In this document: positions 7,421 through 16,289 of the stretch, one piece after another
Layout: the number at the start of each line of letters is the position of its first letter
Numbering within the stretch: the first letter of the stretch is position 1
Assembly (NCBI RefSeq): GCF_900491745.1
Contig: NZ_UETR01000005.1
Coordinates: 186,001-250,000 of the forward strand
Direction of reading: 5' to 3'
Length of the DNA: 64,000 bases
Source of the DNA: Amarolinea aalborgensis
GTDB taxonomy: Bacteria; Chloroflexota; Anaerolineae; SSC4; Amarolineaceae
Program-made: the position numbers and the translations under genes
Notes under the pieces: model-generated
Database searches by the model: none
Seen by the model: the letters and a program-made list of their open reading frames with translations, nothing else
Told to the model about the DNA's origin: nothing

Positions 7421-9607
7421 TTATCCAGCCAGGCGGTGCGCTTCTACGACATTCGACAAGCGTTCGATGCGCGTGAGGATGCGGCTCAACTGCACGGTGC
7501 TGCTGATGTCCAGCGTCGCCGTGACAATGGCCAGGTTGTCCTTCAGACCGGTGCGCGCCTGCGCCTCGCGCAGGTTGATCTTCTCATCGGCTACCAGGCT
7601 GGCAATGTCGCGCAGCAGACCGCTGCGATCGTAGGCTCTCACGCTGATGCTGACCGGATAGGTCTGCTTCTCGCCCCCCCATTCCACCGAAATGAGGCGC
7701 TCTTGGTCTTTGGTGGAGAGAATGTTGGGGCAATCGCGGCGATGAATGGAAACCCCGCGTCCGCGCGTGACATAGCCGATGATGCTTTCGCCGGGCAGCG
7801 GTTTGCAGCAGCGGGCGTGATGAGTCAGCAGCCCTTCCACGCCAGAGACGCTGATGTCATCCAATTCGCTCGGCCGCTTGCCGGTGACAGCCTCTGGGGG
7901 AATCACCATGACGGGATCTTGCGGCCGCTCTTCTTCCAGCATGCGGCTGGCGATTTGCTGCGGATTGATGTCGCCAGCGCCAATCGCGCAGAAGAGATCA
8001 TCCACCTTATCGTAGCCGAACTGCTTGGCCAGGGTTTCATAGCTGGGGGGCTGCACGCTTAAGCGGCGCAGCTCTTTTTCTAGCAGATCGCGGCCTTCGG
8101 TGATGTTTTCCTGGCGGTCTTGCTTACGAAACCACTGTCGGATCTTGCTGCGCGCTTTTTGGGTTTGCACGAAGCCAAGATGAGGATTGAGCCAATCACG
8201 GCTGGGGCCGCCCCGCTTGACCGTGATGATCTCCACCTGGTCGCCGTGCGACAGTTTGCTGTCCAGCGCCAGCATCTTCCCGTTGACGCGCGCGCCGCGG
8301 CAGCGATGACCGATCTCCGTATGCACTTCGTAGGCAAAGTCCACAGGCGTGGCCCCGGCCGGCAGGTCAATGATGTCGCCGCGCGGTGTAAAGGTGTAGA
8401 CGCGGTCCTGGAAGATGTCGGTCTTGAGCGCGTCCACAAATTCCTGCGCCTCGCTCACTTCCTGACGCCATTCCATCAACTGCCGCAGCCAGGCAATTTT
8501 GTTCTCGAAAGCCACATCGCGCCGCGTCGGCTGCTCTTTGTAACGCCAATGCGCCGCAATGCCATATTCAGCCGTGTGCTGCATGTCGTTGGTGCGAATC
8601 TGAACCTCAAGCGGCCGCCCGCCGGGGCCAACCACGGCCGTGTGCAGCGAACGGTACTGATTCTCCTTCGGCGTGGCGATATAATCGTCAAACTCGCCGG
8701 GGATGGGACGCCACAGGCTGTGCACAATTCCCAAGGCCGCGTAGCAGTCGCGCACTTCATCCAACACCACGCGCACGCCCTGGGCGTCATAGATCTGATC
8801 GAAGTCAACGCCCTTGCGCTTCATCTTGCGCCAGATGCTGTAGATGTGTTTGGGCCGCCCATAGATATGCGCCTCGATGCCCATCTGGCGCAGCTCTCGC
8901 TCCAGCGTGTTGACCACCAGGCTAATGGCGCGTTCACGCTCCACGCGGCGCTGGTCAATGGCCTGCGCAATCGCCTTATAGGTGGCAGGATCCAAATAGC
9001 GAAAAGCCTGGTCTTCGAGTTCCCACTTGATTTGCCATATGCCCAGGCGGTTAGCCAGCGGCGCGAAGATTTCGAGCGTTTCACGTGCAATGCGCTTGCG
9101 TTTATGTTCGGGCAGGGCGCCCAGCGTGCGCATGTTGTGCAGACGGTCGGCCAGCTTGATGAGCACGACGCGAATGTCATCCACCATGGCGAGGAACATC
9201 TTGCGCAGCGATTCAGCTTTGGTGTCAGCCATGCGTTCTTGCGAACGCCGCAGCTCATTGATCTTGTCGAGCTTGGTCACGCCGTCTACGAGCTTGGCAA
9301 TCTCTGGTCCAAAGTCCCGCTGCATCATTTCAATGGTATAGGGCGTGTCTTCGACCACATCATGCAGGAGAGCAGCCGCCAGGGTGGCCACGTCGAGATT
9401 GATCTCGGCCAGGATGCCGGCCACAGCCAGCGGGTGGTGCATATACGACTCGCCGGAGGCGCGCTGTTGGCCGGCGTGCGCCTGATCCGCCACGCGGTAG
9501 GCGCGTTCGATCAGCTCAAGATCTTGCGGAGTCAGGCTTTTGGACAGCATGTCCAGCAGCCCATCGAGCGTAGTTGGAGATGGTTGGTTGTTGTCACTGA
9601 CAGTCAT
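7421..9607 (-). CDS. rel: Bifunctional (p)ppGpp synthetase/hydrolase
   Basis: A 728-residue RelA/SpoT homolog controlling the stringent response. Domain order: HD hydrolase (YMHHPLAVAGIL near residue 55 and LLHDVVEDT near 82, with the metal-binding His and HD intact); the synthetase domain (KHIYSIWRKM, YIATPKENQYRSLHT, LEVQIRT, EYGIAAHWRYKE); TGS (VYTFTPRGDIIDLPAGATPVDFAYEVHTEIG in pieces); a zinc-finger-like HHARCCKPLPGESIIGYV; and a C-terminal ACT domain. Both catalytic domains look complete, so it should be able to make and degrade (p)ppGpp. ATG 9607 has a GAGGTG ribosome binding site. It is a single-gene unit with its own promoter and terminator. Confidence 0.96.
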   Translation of the reverse strand: MTVSDNNQPSPTTLDGLLDMLSKSLTPQDLELIERAYRVADQAHAGQQRASGESYMHHPLAVAGILAEINLDVATLAAALLHDVVEDTPYTIEMMQRDFGPEIAKLVDGVTKLDKINELRRSQERMADTKAESLRKMFLAMVDDIRVVLIKLADRLHNMRTLGALPEHKRKRIARETLEIFAPLANRLGIWQIKWELEDQAFRYLDPATYKAIAQAIDQRRVERERAISLVVNTLERELRQMGIEAHIYGRPKHIYSIWRKMKRKGVDFDQIYDAQGVRVVLDEVRDCYAALGIVHSLWRPIPGEFDDYIATPKENQYRSLHTAVVGPGGRPLEVQIRTNDMQHTAEYGIAAHWRYKEQPTRRDVAFENKIAWLRQLMEWRQEVSEAQEFVDALKTDIFQDRVYTFTPRGDIIDLPAGATPVDFAYEVHTEIGHRCRGARVNGKMLALDSKLSHGDQVEIITVKRGGPSRDWLNPHLGFVQTQKARSKIRQWFRKQDRQENITEGRDLLEKELRRLSVQPPSYETLAKQFGYDKVDDLFCAIGAGDINPQQIASRMLEEERPQDPVMVIPPEAVTGKRPSELDDISVSGVEGLLTHHARCCKPLPGESIIGYVTRGRGVSIHRRDCPNILSTKDQERLISVEWGGEKQTYPVSISVRAYDRSGLLRDIASLVADEKINLREAQARTGLKDNLAIVTATLDISSTVQLSRILTRIERLSNVVEAHRLAG

Positions 9608-9632
9608 ACGAACACCTCATTTATCCCTTCTC

Positions 9633-9661
9633 ATTCTACTACAGCCATCCCGAAATGTGAA
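9633..9661 (-). promoter_or_regulatory. Promoter of rel
   Basis: On the minus strand: TTCACA (9661-9656), 17-bp spacer, TAGAAT (9638-9633), 25 bp before the rel start. Confidence 0.5.
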
Positions 9662-9703
9662 AACCCTGGCCGCGGGGCCAGCCCGCTGCGCGCGGTGTGA
9701 CAA

Positions 9704-9733
9704 GTGGCAGCAAAACGTCATTTGCGATATAAT
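9704..9733 (+). promoter_or_regulatory. Promoter of the GNAT-like gene
   Basis: GTGGCA (9704-9709), 18-bp spacer, perfect TATAAT (9728-9733). It is divergent from the rel promoter and about 63 bp before the ATG at 9797. Confidence 0.5.
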
Positions 9734-9796
9734 CAACTCGTTGCGACCCCAACGTTGAGCTTGCTCGCCTGCTGCAATGATACCGATTGGTGAATC

Positions 9797-11011
9797 ATGA
9801 AAACGGAACTCATTAACTTACGCGTCACCGAAGTGACGACGAACGGCGAAAAAATGCAGTTCATCAAGTTCCCCTGGCGCCTCTACAAGGGCGATCCTTA
9901 CTGGGTTCCACCCTTGATCGGCGATCGCAAGGTCATGCTCGATCCCAAGAAGAACCCTTCTTTTGAGCACATGGAGGTGGCGCTTTTCCTGGCAACGGCG
10001 ATCATCAAACAACCCAATATGACGATTGCGCCCGGCCTGCCCATGGCGCCCCTGGACAGCGAGGTTGTCGGCACCATTGCGGCGATCATCAATCACCGTC
10101 ACAATGAATTTCACGATGAGCAGGTCGGCTTCTTCGGCTTTTTCGAATGCGTCAATGAACCACAGGTCGCCACGGCGCTGCTCGACGCGGCGTGCGAATG
10201 GGTGGCGGAGCGCGGCATGACGGCCATCCGCGGGCCGATGAACCTTTCGACGAACGATGAATGTGGGCTTTTGGTGGATGGCTTTGATTCATCACCGATG
10301 GTGATGATGACCTACAACCCGCCCTTTTATCCAGAGTTGATCGAACAGGCCGGTTTTCAGAAAGCCATGGATTTGCTCGCCTATTTCATGGATTTTGGCG
10401 AAGCGAGAGACCTCGGCCAGTTGCCCAGCAAGCTGACGCGCGTGGCAGAGAAAGTACGCAAACGCGGCGAAGTTCGCCTACGCCCGATTGACATGAAGGA
10501 TTTTGCCCGCGAGGTGGAGCGCTTCAAGGAAGTGTACAATCAGGCCTGGGAGAAGAATTGGGGCTTTGTCCCCATGACCGAGGCCGAAATTGACCACCTG
10601 GCGAAACAGCTCAAGCAGGCGGTTGACCCGGACTTGATCTGGATTGCGGAGGTGGCGCAGGGGCCAGAGGAAGGGCGCGTGGTGGGCGTTGGCCTGACGC
10701 TGCCCGATGTCAATGTAGTGCTCAAGCGCATGAACGGTCGCGTCAACCCGATCACCATCCTGAAGGCGCTGTATTATCAGCGCAAGATCAAGGCCGCGCG
10801 CGTGATTGCGCTGGGTGTGGTCGAAGAATGGCGCGGGCGCGGGGTAGATGCGCTGCTCTATTATGAAACCGCGCGTGCAGGCCTGGCCAAAGGCTATCAG
10901 CGTGGCGAAGGCTCGTGGATTTTGGAGAGCAACGTGATGATGAACCGGGCCTTGCAGATGCTCGGCGGTCGGGTCTACAAACGCTATCGAGTCTACGAGA
11001 AGGCTCTCTAG
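9797..11011 (+). CDS. YghO-like GNAT-fold protein
   Basis: A 404-residue cytoplasmic protein. The N-terminal part (FPWRLYKGDPYWVPPL, KNPSFEHMEVALFLA) and the C-terminal acetyltransferase-like core (ALGVVEEWRGRGVDALLYYETARAGLAKGY, WILESNVMMNRALQMLGGRVYKRYRVYEK in pieces) match the widespread uncharacterised family that includes E. coli YghO. The RGRGVDAL segment is in the position of the acetyl-CoA pyrophosphate loop. The biochemical role of the family is not established to my knowledge. It is separated from the histidine kinase downstream by 25 bp, so they probably share a transcript. Confidence 0.7.
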   Translation: MKTELINLRVTEVTTNGEKMQFIKFPWRLYKGDPYWVPPLIGDRKVMLDPKKNPSFEHMEVALFLATAIIKQPNMTIAPGLPMAPLDSEVVGTIAAIINHRHNEFHDEQVGFFGFFECVNEPQVATALLDAACEWVAERGMTAIRGPMNLSTNDECGLLVDGFDSSPMVMMTYNPPFYPELIEQAGFQKAMDLLAYFMDFGEARDLGQLPSKLTRVAEKVRKRGEVRLRPIDMKDFAREVERFKEVYNQAWEKNWGFVPMTEAEIDHLAKQLKQAVDPDLIWIAEVAQGPEEGRVVGVGLTLPDVNVVLKRMNGRVNPITILKALYYQRKIKAARVIALGVVEEWRGRGVDALLYYETARAGLAKGYQRGEGSWILESNVMMNRALQMLGGRVYKRYRVYEKAL

Positions 11012-11036
11012 CTCAGCGGCGTGCAAAGGAGAAGCG

Positions 11037-12026
11037 GTGCCTGGCGGGTGGCAACGAAATGACGATTGGCAGGTCGCGCTGGCCGATGTGGCGACCATGA
11101 GCGGCGCCGGGCGGGCGCAGCTTTGGCGCGGGGATGACTTGCTGGCGGATACGGTCCTGGACGAGGCCGCTGTGATCTGGCGCGAAGCACCAGTGGCGGT
11201 TGACGATGAACCGTGGGGACGGTTGCGACTGGCTTTTGCTACGCCAGCGGGCGCTGAGGCGATTACACGCCTGGCGGCGCACGCCGTCGCCCTGCAGCAG
11301 CTCGTGCAGCAGCAGCGGCAGCAGTGGCAGCAGGCACGCGCCGCCTCATTCGACATGCTCACGATCAACGAAGAAGAGTTTGGGCGCATCATCCTGGACA
11401 TTCATGATGGGCCAGTGCAAAATATGTTTGCTGCGCTCTCCCAGGTCAACCTGCTGCAAAGTCAACTGGCGCAGCATGACGCTGGCCTGGCACTGGAAGA
11501 CTACACCGAGCTGCAGAAGCGCCTGCCGCGCGTGTCGGGGCTGCTCGAAAGTTCGCTCACCGAAATTCGCAATTTCATCGGCTCGTTTCGGCCGCCTGAA
11601 TTTGCCCGCCGCCAGTTACAGGCTGTTGTCGAAGGGCTGATCATCCAGCATGAGGAATTGACGGGCGGCACGGTTGACCTGGAAGTGGAAACCGCACTGC
11701 CGATGGTGCCGCTGCCGATCAAGATTGCCGTCTATCGGATTTTGCAGGAAGCCCTGTTCAACGCGCACAAACACGCAGGCGTCAGTCACCACGACGTGCG
11801 CCTGGGCATGGAGGACGGCAGTCTGTGCCTCACCGTGGCGGACCAGGGCGCCGGTTTCGACGCCCAGGCGGCCCTGTCAGCCGAGAACGAAGCAAAGGCC
11901 GGCCATCACATTGGCCTGCGCGGCATGCGCGACCGGGTCAAAATGGTGGGCGGCGCGTTTGAGATTGACAGCGTCCCTGGACAAGGCACACGCATCCAGG
12001 TGAGGATTCCGTTGTATGAGCAATAA
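11037..12026 (+). CDS. Soluble sensor histidine kinase (HisKA_3 type)
   Basis: A 329-residue kinase with no membrane segment. GTG 11037 is preceded by AAGGAG at 5 nt. Residues 1-85 form a GAF-like sensory region; a Gln-rich coiled coil (QQLVQQQRQQWQQ) leads into the dimerisation domain with phospho-acceptor His123 in DIHDGPVQN. The HATPase domain follows (EALFNAHKHAG for the N box, VADQGAGFD and IGLRGMRDRVKMVGG for G boxes). It senses an intracellular or membrane-proximal signal and phosphorylates the regulator encoded next, whose start overlaps this gene by 11 nt. Confidence 0.9.
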   Translation: MPGGWQRNDDWQVALADVATMSGAGRAQLWRGDDLLADTVLDEAAVIWREAPVAVDDEPWGRLRLAFATPAGAEAITRLAAHAVALQQLVQQQRQQWQQARAASFDMLTINEEEFGRIILDIHDGPVQNMFAALSQVNLLQSQLAQHDAGLALEDYTELQKRLPRVSGLLESSLTEIRNFIGSFRPPEFARRQLQAVVEGLIIQHEELTGGTVDLEVETALPMVPLPIKIAVYRILQEALFNAHKHAGVSHHDVRLGMEDGSLCLTVADQGAGFDAQAALSAENEAKAGHHIGLRGMRDRVKMVGGAFEIDSVPGQGTRIQVRIPLYEQ

Positions 12027-12702
12027 CGGCAGCAACCTTGCCTACGATCAACAGGCGGGATACCGTCCCATTCGCGTCGTCCTGGCGGACGACCATGAAC
12101 TGGTGCTGAAAGGGCTGCGCGGCATTCTGAAGCAAGAGGCCGACATGGATGTGGTTGGCTCGGCTATGAATGGCCGCGACCTGCTGAGTGAAGTGCGCGC
12201 ACAGCGACCCGATGTGGCGGTGATTGATATTCAGTTGCCGGATATGACCGGCCTGGAGTGCCTGGCCCAAATTCGGCGCGAAAATCTGCCGACGAAGGTT
12301 CTGATCCTGACGGCGTTCAGCGATGGTGAATCATTTCAGAGCGCGCTGGAGCTAGAGGCCGATGGCATCGCCCTGAAAACCGAACCGCCGGCGCAGACAG
12401 TGGCTGCCATCCGCCAGGTTCATCACGGCCAGTTGGTCTTTCCACGCGCCGCCCGCCGCTGGTTGGTCAGTCACGGGCAGCCCAAGTCAGAGCCAACGCT
12501 GCAGACGCTGTCAGAACGCGAGGACGAAGTTCTCGCCCTGGTTTCCCAGGGCATGACCAATGCGCAAATTGCCGACCGCCTGATGCTGAGCGAAAACACG
12601 GTCAAGTTTCATCTGCAGAACATCTACCAGAAGCTCGGCGTCAGCAATCGGACCGAAGCGGCTGCCACCTATTTTCAGCGGCCGCGCAGCGATAATAAGT
12701 AA
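12016..12702 (+). CDS. NarL/FixJ-family response regulator
   Basis: A 228-residue DNA-binding response regulator. The receiver domain covers about residues 18-135 (ADDHELVLKGL acidic pocket, phospho-acceptor Asp71 in VAVIDIQLPDMTG, conserved Thr in LILTAFSDGES, and the usual Lys at ALKTE). The LuxR-type HTH is at about residues 165-220 (LSEREDEVLALVSQG, AQIADRLMLSENTVKFHLQNI). It should be activated by the overlapping histidine kinase. Targets are unknown; the genes that follow in the same direction are candidates. Confidence 0.92.
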   Translation: MSNNGSNLAYDQQAGYRPIRVVLADDHELVLKGLRGILKQEADMDVVGSAMNGRDLLSEVRAQRPDVAVIDIQLPDMTGLECLAQIRRENLPTKVLILTAFSDGESFQSALELEADGIALKTEPPAQTVAAIRQVHHGQLVFPRAARRWLVSHGQPKSEPTLQTLSEREDEVLALVSQGMTNAQIADRLMLSENTVKFHLQNIYQKLGVSNRTEAAATYFQRPRSDNK

Positions 12703-12737
12703 CCGTTGCAGCTCATTCCACATGGAAAGGTGCGGAC

Positions 12738-13274
12738 TTGCCTGTGCACATTCGCCCGGCCAACCTGGCTGACCTATCTCGCTGTTATCACATCAGCGGC
12801 GCGTTCGAGACCGCTTACGTCTGGCAAGTGGATCAACGCGCAGAAGAAGACGTCATCACGGTGACGCTGCGCCTGGTGCGCCTGCCGCGACCGCTCAAGG
12901 CCTCCTATCCGCCGTGGGGCGAAGGGCTGCTCGATCAATGGGAGCGCGGCGACTGCGTGTTGGTCGCCGAAAACGGACAAGAGATTCTCGGTTACACGGT
13001 CATGAGCCTGCAGCCCGACCGCGAGTTAGGCTGGGTGGATCACCTGCTGGTAGCTGCGCCCAGCCGGCGTCAGGGCATTGGCACGGCGCTGCTGCGCGCC
13101 GCGCATGAATGGGGCGCACAGCGTGGGGTGCGCCGGCTCATGCTGGCCGTGCAGAGCAAGAATGACCCCGCCGTGCGTTTCTGTCGTAAACTGGGCCTTT
13201 CTTTTTGTGGATTCAATGAACGTTACTTTGTAAATTTGGATATAGCTTTGTTTTTTGGTGGATTCTTGAGATAG
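12738..13274 (+). CDS. GNAT-family N-acetyltransferase
   Basis: A 178-residue acetyltransferase. It starts at TTG 12738 with GGAAAGG 6-7 nt upstream; a GTG two codons later is an alternative. The core motif A is clear: WVDHLLVAAPSRRQGIGTALL around residues 97-117 (RRQGIG binds acetyl-CoA), followed by the C-terminal VRFCRKLGLSFCGFNERYF helix-strand. The last 20 codons are markedly AT-rich compared with the rest of the gene. The substrate may be a protein N-terminus or a small amine. The next gene starts 6 bp after its stop. Confidence 0.8.
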   Translation: MPVHIRPANLADLSRCYHISGAFETAYVWQVDQRAEEDVITVTLRLVRLPRPLKASYPPWGEGLLDQWERGDCVLVAENGQEILGYTVMSLQPDRELGWVDHLLVAAPSRRQGIGTALLRAAHEWGAQRGVRRLMLAVQSKNDPAVRFCRKLGLSFCGFNERYFVNLDIALFFGGFLR

Positions 13275-13279
13275 ATAGT

Positions 13280-15223
13280 GTGTTTGCCATAGACTGGACA
13301 CAAATTTTTGCTTTTGCCAATCTCATCTTGTCGTCGGCGACGGTCATCCTGGCGTTTTCGCTGCTGATCTATGTGCTGACGCACAATCTGCTCAGCGATG
13401 TGGGACGTTCCTTCGCCGCCTTGCTGGCCTGCGTCATGGTGGTTTATGCAGGCGATGTCGCTGTGGGGCGCGTCACCTCGGTGGCCGCGGCTGTACCCTG
13501 GCTGCGCTTCCAATGGCTGGGCATTGCCTTCATCCCCGCGGCCTATCTGCATTTCTCGCATGCGCTCCTTTCCACCACCAACTGGCGTTCACGGCGGCGT
13601 TTTGTGACGGTGATCGTGAGTTATGTCATTGGCGCCCTCTTGTGCGTGCTGGCCGTGTTCACCGATCTCCTGGTTTCTGATGGCAGCGTCAAACTGCCGG
13701 TGGCGCATCTTTCGCCCGGCCCTGTTTTTCCAGTTTACGTCCTTTTCTTTGCCGTCACGGCCCTCTTTGGCGCGCGTAACGTGTTCGAAGCGCGACGGCG
13801 CTGCCTCACCCCGGCGGCGCGCCGGCGCCTGAACTACCTGGGCGCCGCGTTTGCCGCGCCGGGCTTTGGCGTCTTTCCCTTCTTGATTCTCATCTCGGCG
13901 CCGTCCTTCTTTTCGCCGCTCGTCGTGCTCATCCTGGCCACCGCAGGCAACCTGGTGATCAACTTCATGCTCGTGGTGCTCACCTATACCGTTGCCTACT
14001 TCGGCGTCCTGGCGCCCGATCGCGTGGTGCGCCAGAGCCTGATGTACTACTTGCTGCGCGGTCCCATCTTGGGCACCTTGATCGTGATCCTGATCATTGC
14101 TATACCGGACACCCGACAACTCTGGGGTTTGCCACGCGAGATGGTGTTGGTCTCCGCGGTCGTGGCGACGATCATCCTCTTTCAGGTTGCCATTCACCTG
14201 GCTAAACCGCTGATTGATCGGCTGATCTACTGGCGCGACCGCGCCGAAGTAGCCTGGCTGGCCGAGATTGATCGTCATCTCCTCACCTCAACCGACCTGC
14301 GCCAGGTGCTGGAAAATGTCTTGGTGGCGCTGTGCGAGACGCTGCGCATGCCGGCTGGCTTTGTGGCAGCCGTGCCGGCTGACGAACGAATTCACCTGGA
14401 AGCCGTCGTTGGTCCGCGCGACGCCGCCGAAGCCTTCGTCCACAGCAGTGATTTTGAGGAAGCCCTGGCGCGCGTGGAGCCAGACAAAGGCGCACGCAAC
14501 GGCAGTCAACCGCCGGCGCCCGAGATGTTGATCGTGGGCGGCACCTGGCTTTTTCCCCTGCATGAGCAAAATGGGGCTGGTCTGCTTGGTTGGTTGGGCC
14601 TGGCCATGGATCCAACCCAGCCAGTGCGGACAAGCCTGGCGACCGAGGAGCGCTTCATGGTGCATGCGCTCCTGCGTCAAGCCGCCAAGGCGTTGGAAGA
14701 TCGCCAGGTGCAGCAAGGGCTTTTTGCGGCCCTGCGCACAATCATCCCCGAAATCGAACGCATGCAAGCATGGCGGAGCACCGTGCAGTACACCGGCGCC
14801 ACGCCGCTGCCAGCCCTGGACGACGCCAGCCTGGTGGCGCAGCCAGACTTTGAACGCTGGGTGCGTGACGCGCTGACGCATTACTGGGGCGGACCAAAAT
14901 TGACGTCCAGCCCCCTGCTCAAACTGCGCGTCGTGGGCGATCTGTTGGCCGAAAACGACAACAACCCCAGCCGCGCCCTGCGCACCGCACTCAAGCGCGC
15001 GATCGAGCTGCAGCGCCCCGGCGGCGATCGCAAATTGACGGCGACAGAATGGCTCTTGTACAATATCCTGGAAATGCGTTTTGTACAGGGTGAACGTGTA
15101 CGTGACATCGCCACGCGCCTGGCGCTGAGCGAGTCTGATTTGTATCGTAAACAGCGAGTAGCCATCACAGAGGTGGCGCGGACACTCGCCGACATGGAAA
15201 AAGAGAAATTACAGCGGGAGTAG
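13280..15223 (+). CDS. 7TM-GAF sensor with C-terminal HTH-like domain
   Basis: A 647-residue membrane protein. Residues 1-310 contain about seven to eight hydrophobic helices arranged like the HisKA 7TM N-terminal sensory region (FANLILSSATVILAFSLL, WLGIAFIPAAYLHFSHALL, LVINFMLVVLTYTVAYFGVL). A GAF-like domain follows at about 325-480. Instead of a histidine kinase core the last 170 residues are helical and end in a helix-turn-helix-like segment: LTATEWLLYNILEMRF, RVRDIATRLALSESDLYRKQRVAITEVARTL in pieces, which resembles sigma region 4 or a Fis-like HTH. No phospho-acceptor His or ATPase motifs are visible. It may be a one-component membrane-bound transcription regulator. GTG 13280 follows the GNAT gene by 6 bp. 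Confidence 0.7.
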   Translation: MFAIDWTQIFAFANLILSSATVILAFSLLIYVLTHNLLSDVGRSFAALLACVMVVYAGDVAVGRVTSVAAAVPWLRFQWLGIAFIPAAYLHFSHALLSTTNWRSRRRFVTVIVSYVIGALLCVLAVFTDLLVSDGSVKLPVAHLSPGPVFPVYVLFFAVTALFGARNVFEARRRCLTPAARRRLNYLGAAFAAPGFGVFPFLILISAPSFFSPLVVLILATAGNLVINFMLVVLTYTVAYFGVLAPDRVVRQSLMYYLLRGPILGTLIVILIIAIPDTRQLWGLPREMVLVSAVVATIILFQVAIHLAKPLIDRLIYWRDRAEVAWLAEIDRHLLTSTDLRQVLENVLVALCETLRMPAGFVAAVPADERIHLEAVVGPRDAAEAFVHSSDFEEALARVEPDKGARNGSQPPAPEMLIVGGTWLFPLHEQNGAGLLGWLGLAMDPTQPVRTSLATEERFMVHALLRQAAKALEDRQVQQGLFAALRTIIPEIERMQAWRSTVQYTGATPLPALDDASLVAQPDFERWVRDALTHYWGGPKLTSSPLLKLRVVGDLLAENDNNPSRALRTALKRAIELQRPGGDRKLTATEWLLYNILEMRFVQGERVRDIATRLALSESDLYRKQRVAITEVARTLADMEKEKLQRE

Positions 15224-15228
15224 TAGAT

Positions 15229-16272
15229 ATGGTGTGGCGTCATAATAGTTATTCACAGTCGAAGCAAGCAGGTTCAGGTCATACAAACGAGGAGACCCCC
15301 CCGTGGGCGGAGGACGGCTATTGGGAATCCCTGTTAGCCGAGGGGGAAACCACCGTTTACGAACAACGGTCACTGCATGCGCCCTTGCCCTCGTTGGAGG
15401 AGCAACATTCAACGTACGAAGCCGCCCATGCGCTTGAGGCTGAACCGGACCCGTTGGCCGACCTGTCCCCCGAGGAACGTGATTGGCAATCGGTCGAGAA
15501 GGGATTTGCCGACAATCAGATCTATGACCTCATGGTGACCGCTTTCAATCGCGGCGGCCTGCTCGTCAGGCTCAATTCGCTCACCGGATTTGTCCCTTCC
15601 TCTCATCTGATCGGCCTGACCTATACCAACGATAATCGTCAGCTTTCCTTGGGCGTGCGCGTCGGCCACCCCATTCGCGTCCGCATTATCGAGTTGGACC
15701 GTACGCGCAACCGCTTGATCTTGTCTGAGCGGATTGGGCAAGAGGACGAGCGCCCGCCCGATGTGCTGAGCCAACTGCGCCCCAATGACTGCTGCACCGG
15801 AACCGTGAGCAATCTCTGCCACTTCGGCGCTTTTGTGGATCTGGGGGGCGGCGTCGAAGGCTTGATTCACATTTCTGAACTCTCCTGGGGCCGTGTGGGG
15901 CATCCGTCGGAAGTGCTTCAATTGGGGCAGCGCGTCTCTGTCTTTGTCATGGACATTGACAAGGACCAGCATCGCGTGGGATTGAGCCTCAAACGCATGA
16001 CGCCCGATCCGTGGACGAGCGTGGAAGAGCATTACCACATTGGGCAACTGGTGCAAGGTGTTGTGACCAATGTCGTCAGCTTCGGCGCGTTTGTGCGCCT
16101 GGAGGAAGGCCTGGAAGGGTTGATCCATATCTCTGAGCTGGCCGAGGGTAGTTTCTTACACCCGCGCAATGTCGTCCAAGAGAATACCAATGTCACCGCG
16201 CGGGTCATTAGCATTGACCCAGCCAGCCGTCGCCTGGCGCTGAGCCTGCGTCGCCTGCAGACCCGCACGTAA
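15229..16272 (+). CDS. S1 RNA-binding domain protein, three S1 repeats
   Basis: A 347-residue cytoplasmic RNA-binding protein resembling a short ribosomal protein S1. It has an acidic, low-complexity N-terminus (residues 1-85) and then three S1 OB-fold repeats: a divergent first (MVTAFNRGGLLVRL, GFVPSSHL) at about 98-165, and two canonical ones (GTVSNLCHFGAFVDLGGGVEG.IHISELS at about 185-260; GVVTNVVSFGAFVRLEEGLEG.IHISELA at about 270-345). The standard S1 has four to six repeats. It probably assists translation initiation or mRNA handling. ATG 15229 has GGGAG at 8 nt, and lies 5 bp after the previous gene. Confidence 0.85.
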   Translation: MVWRHNSYSQSKQAGSGHTNEETPPWAEDGYWESLLAEGETTVYEQRSLHAPLPSLEEQHSTYEAAHALEAEPDPLADLSPEERDWQSVEKGFADNQIYDLMVTAFNRGGLLVRLNSLTGFVPSSHLIGLTYTNDNRQLSLGVRVGHPIRVRIIELDRTRNRLILSERIGQEDERPPDVLSQLRPNDCCTGTVSNLCHFGAFVDLGGGVEGLIHISELSWGRVGHPSEVLQLGQRVSVFVMDIDKDQHRVGLSLKRMTPDPWTSVEEHYHIGQLVQGVVTNVVSFGAFVRLEEGLEGLIHISELAEGSFLHPRNVVQENTNVTARVISIDPASRRLALSLRRLQTRT

Positions 16273-16289
16273 GGGAACACCTGACCGCC

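Noticed and set aside
8120..9700. A 526-codon plus-strand open frame antisense to rel
   Set aside because: It mirrors the rel gene, whose motifs and domains are complete on the other strand; the product has no recognisable motif and no ribosome binding site.
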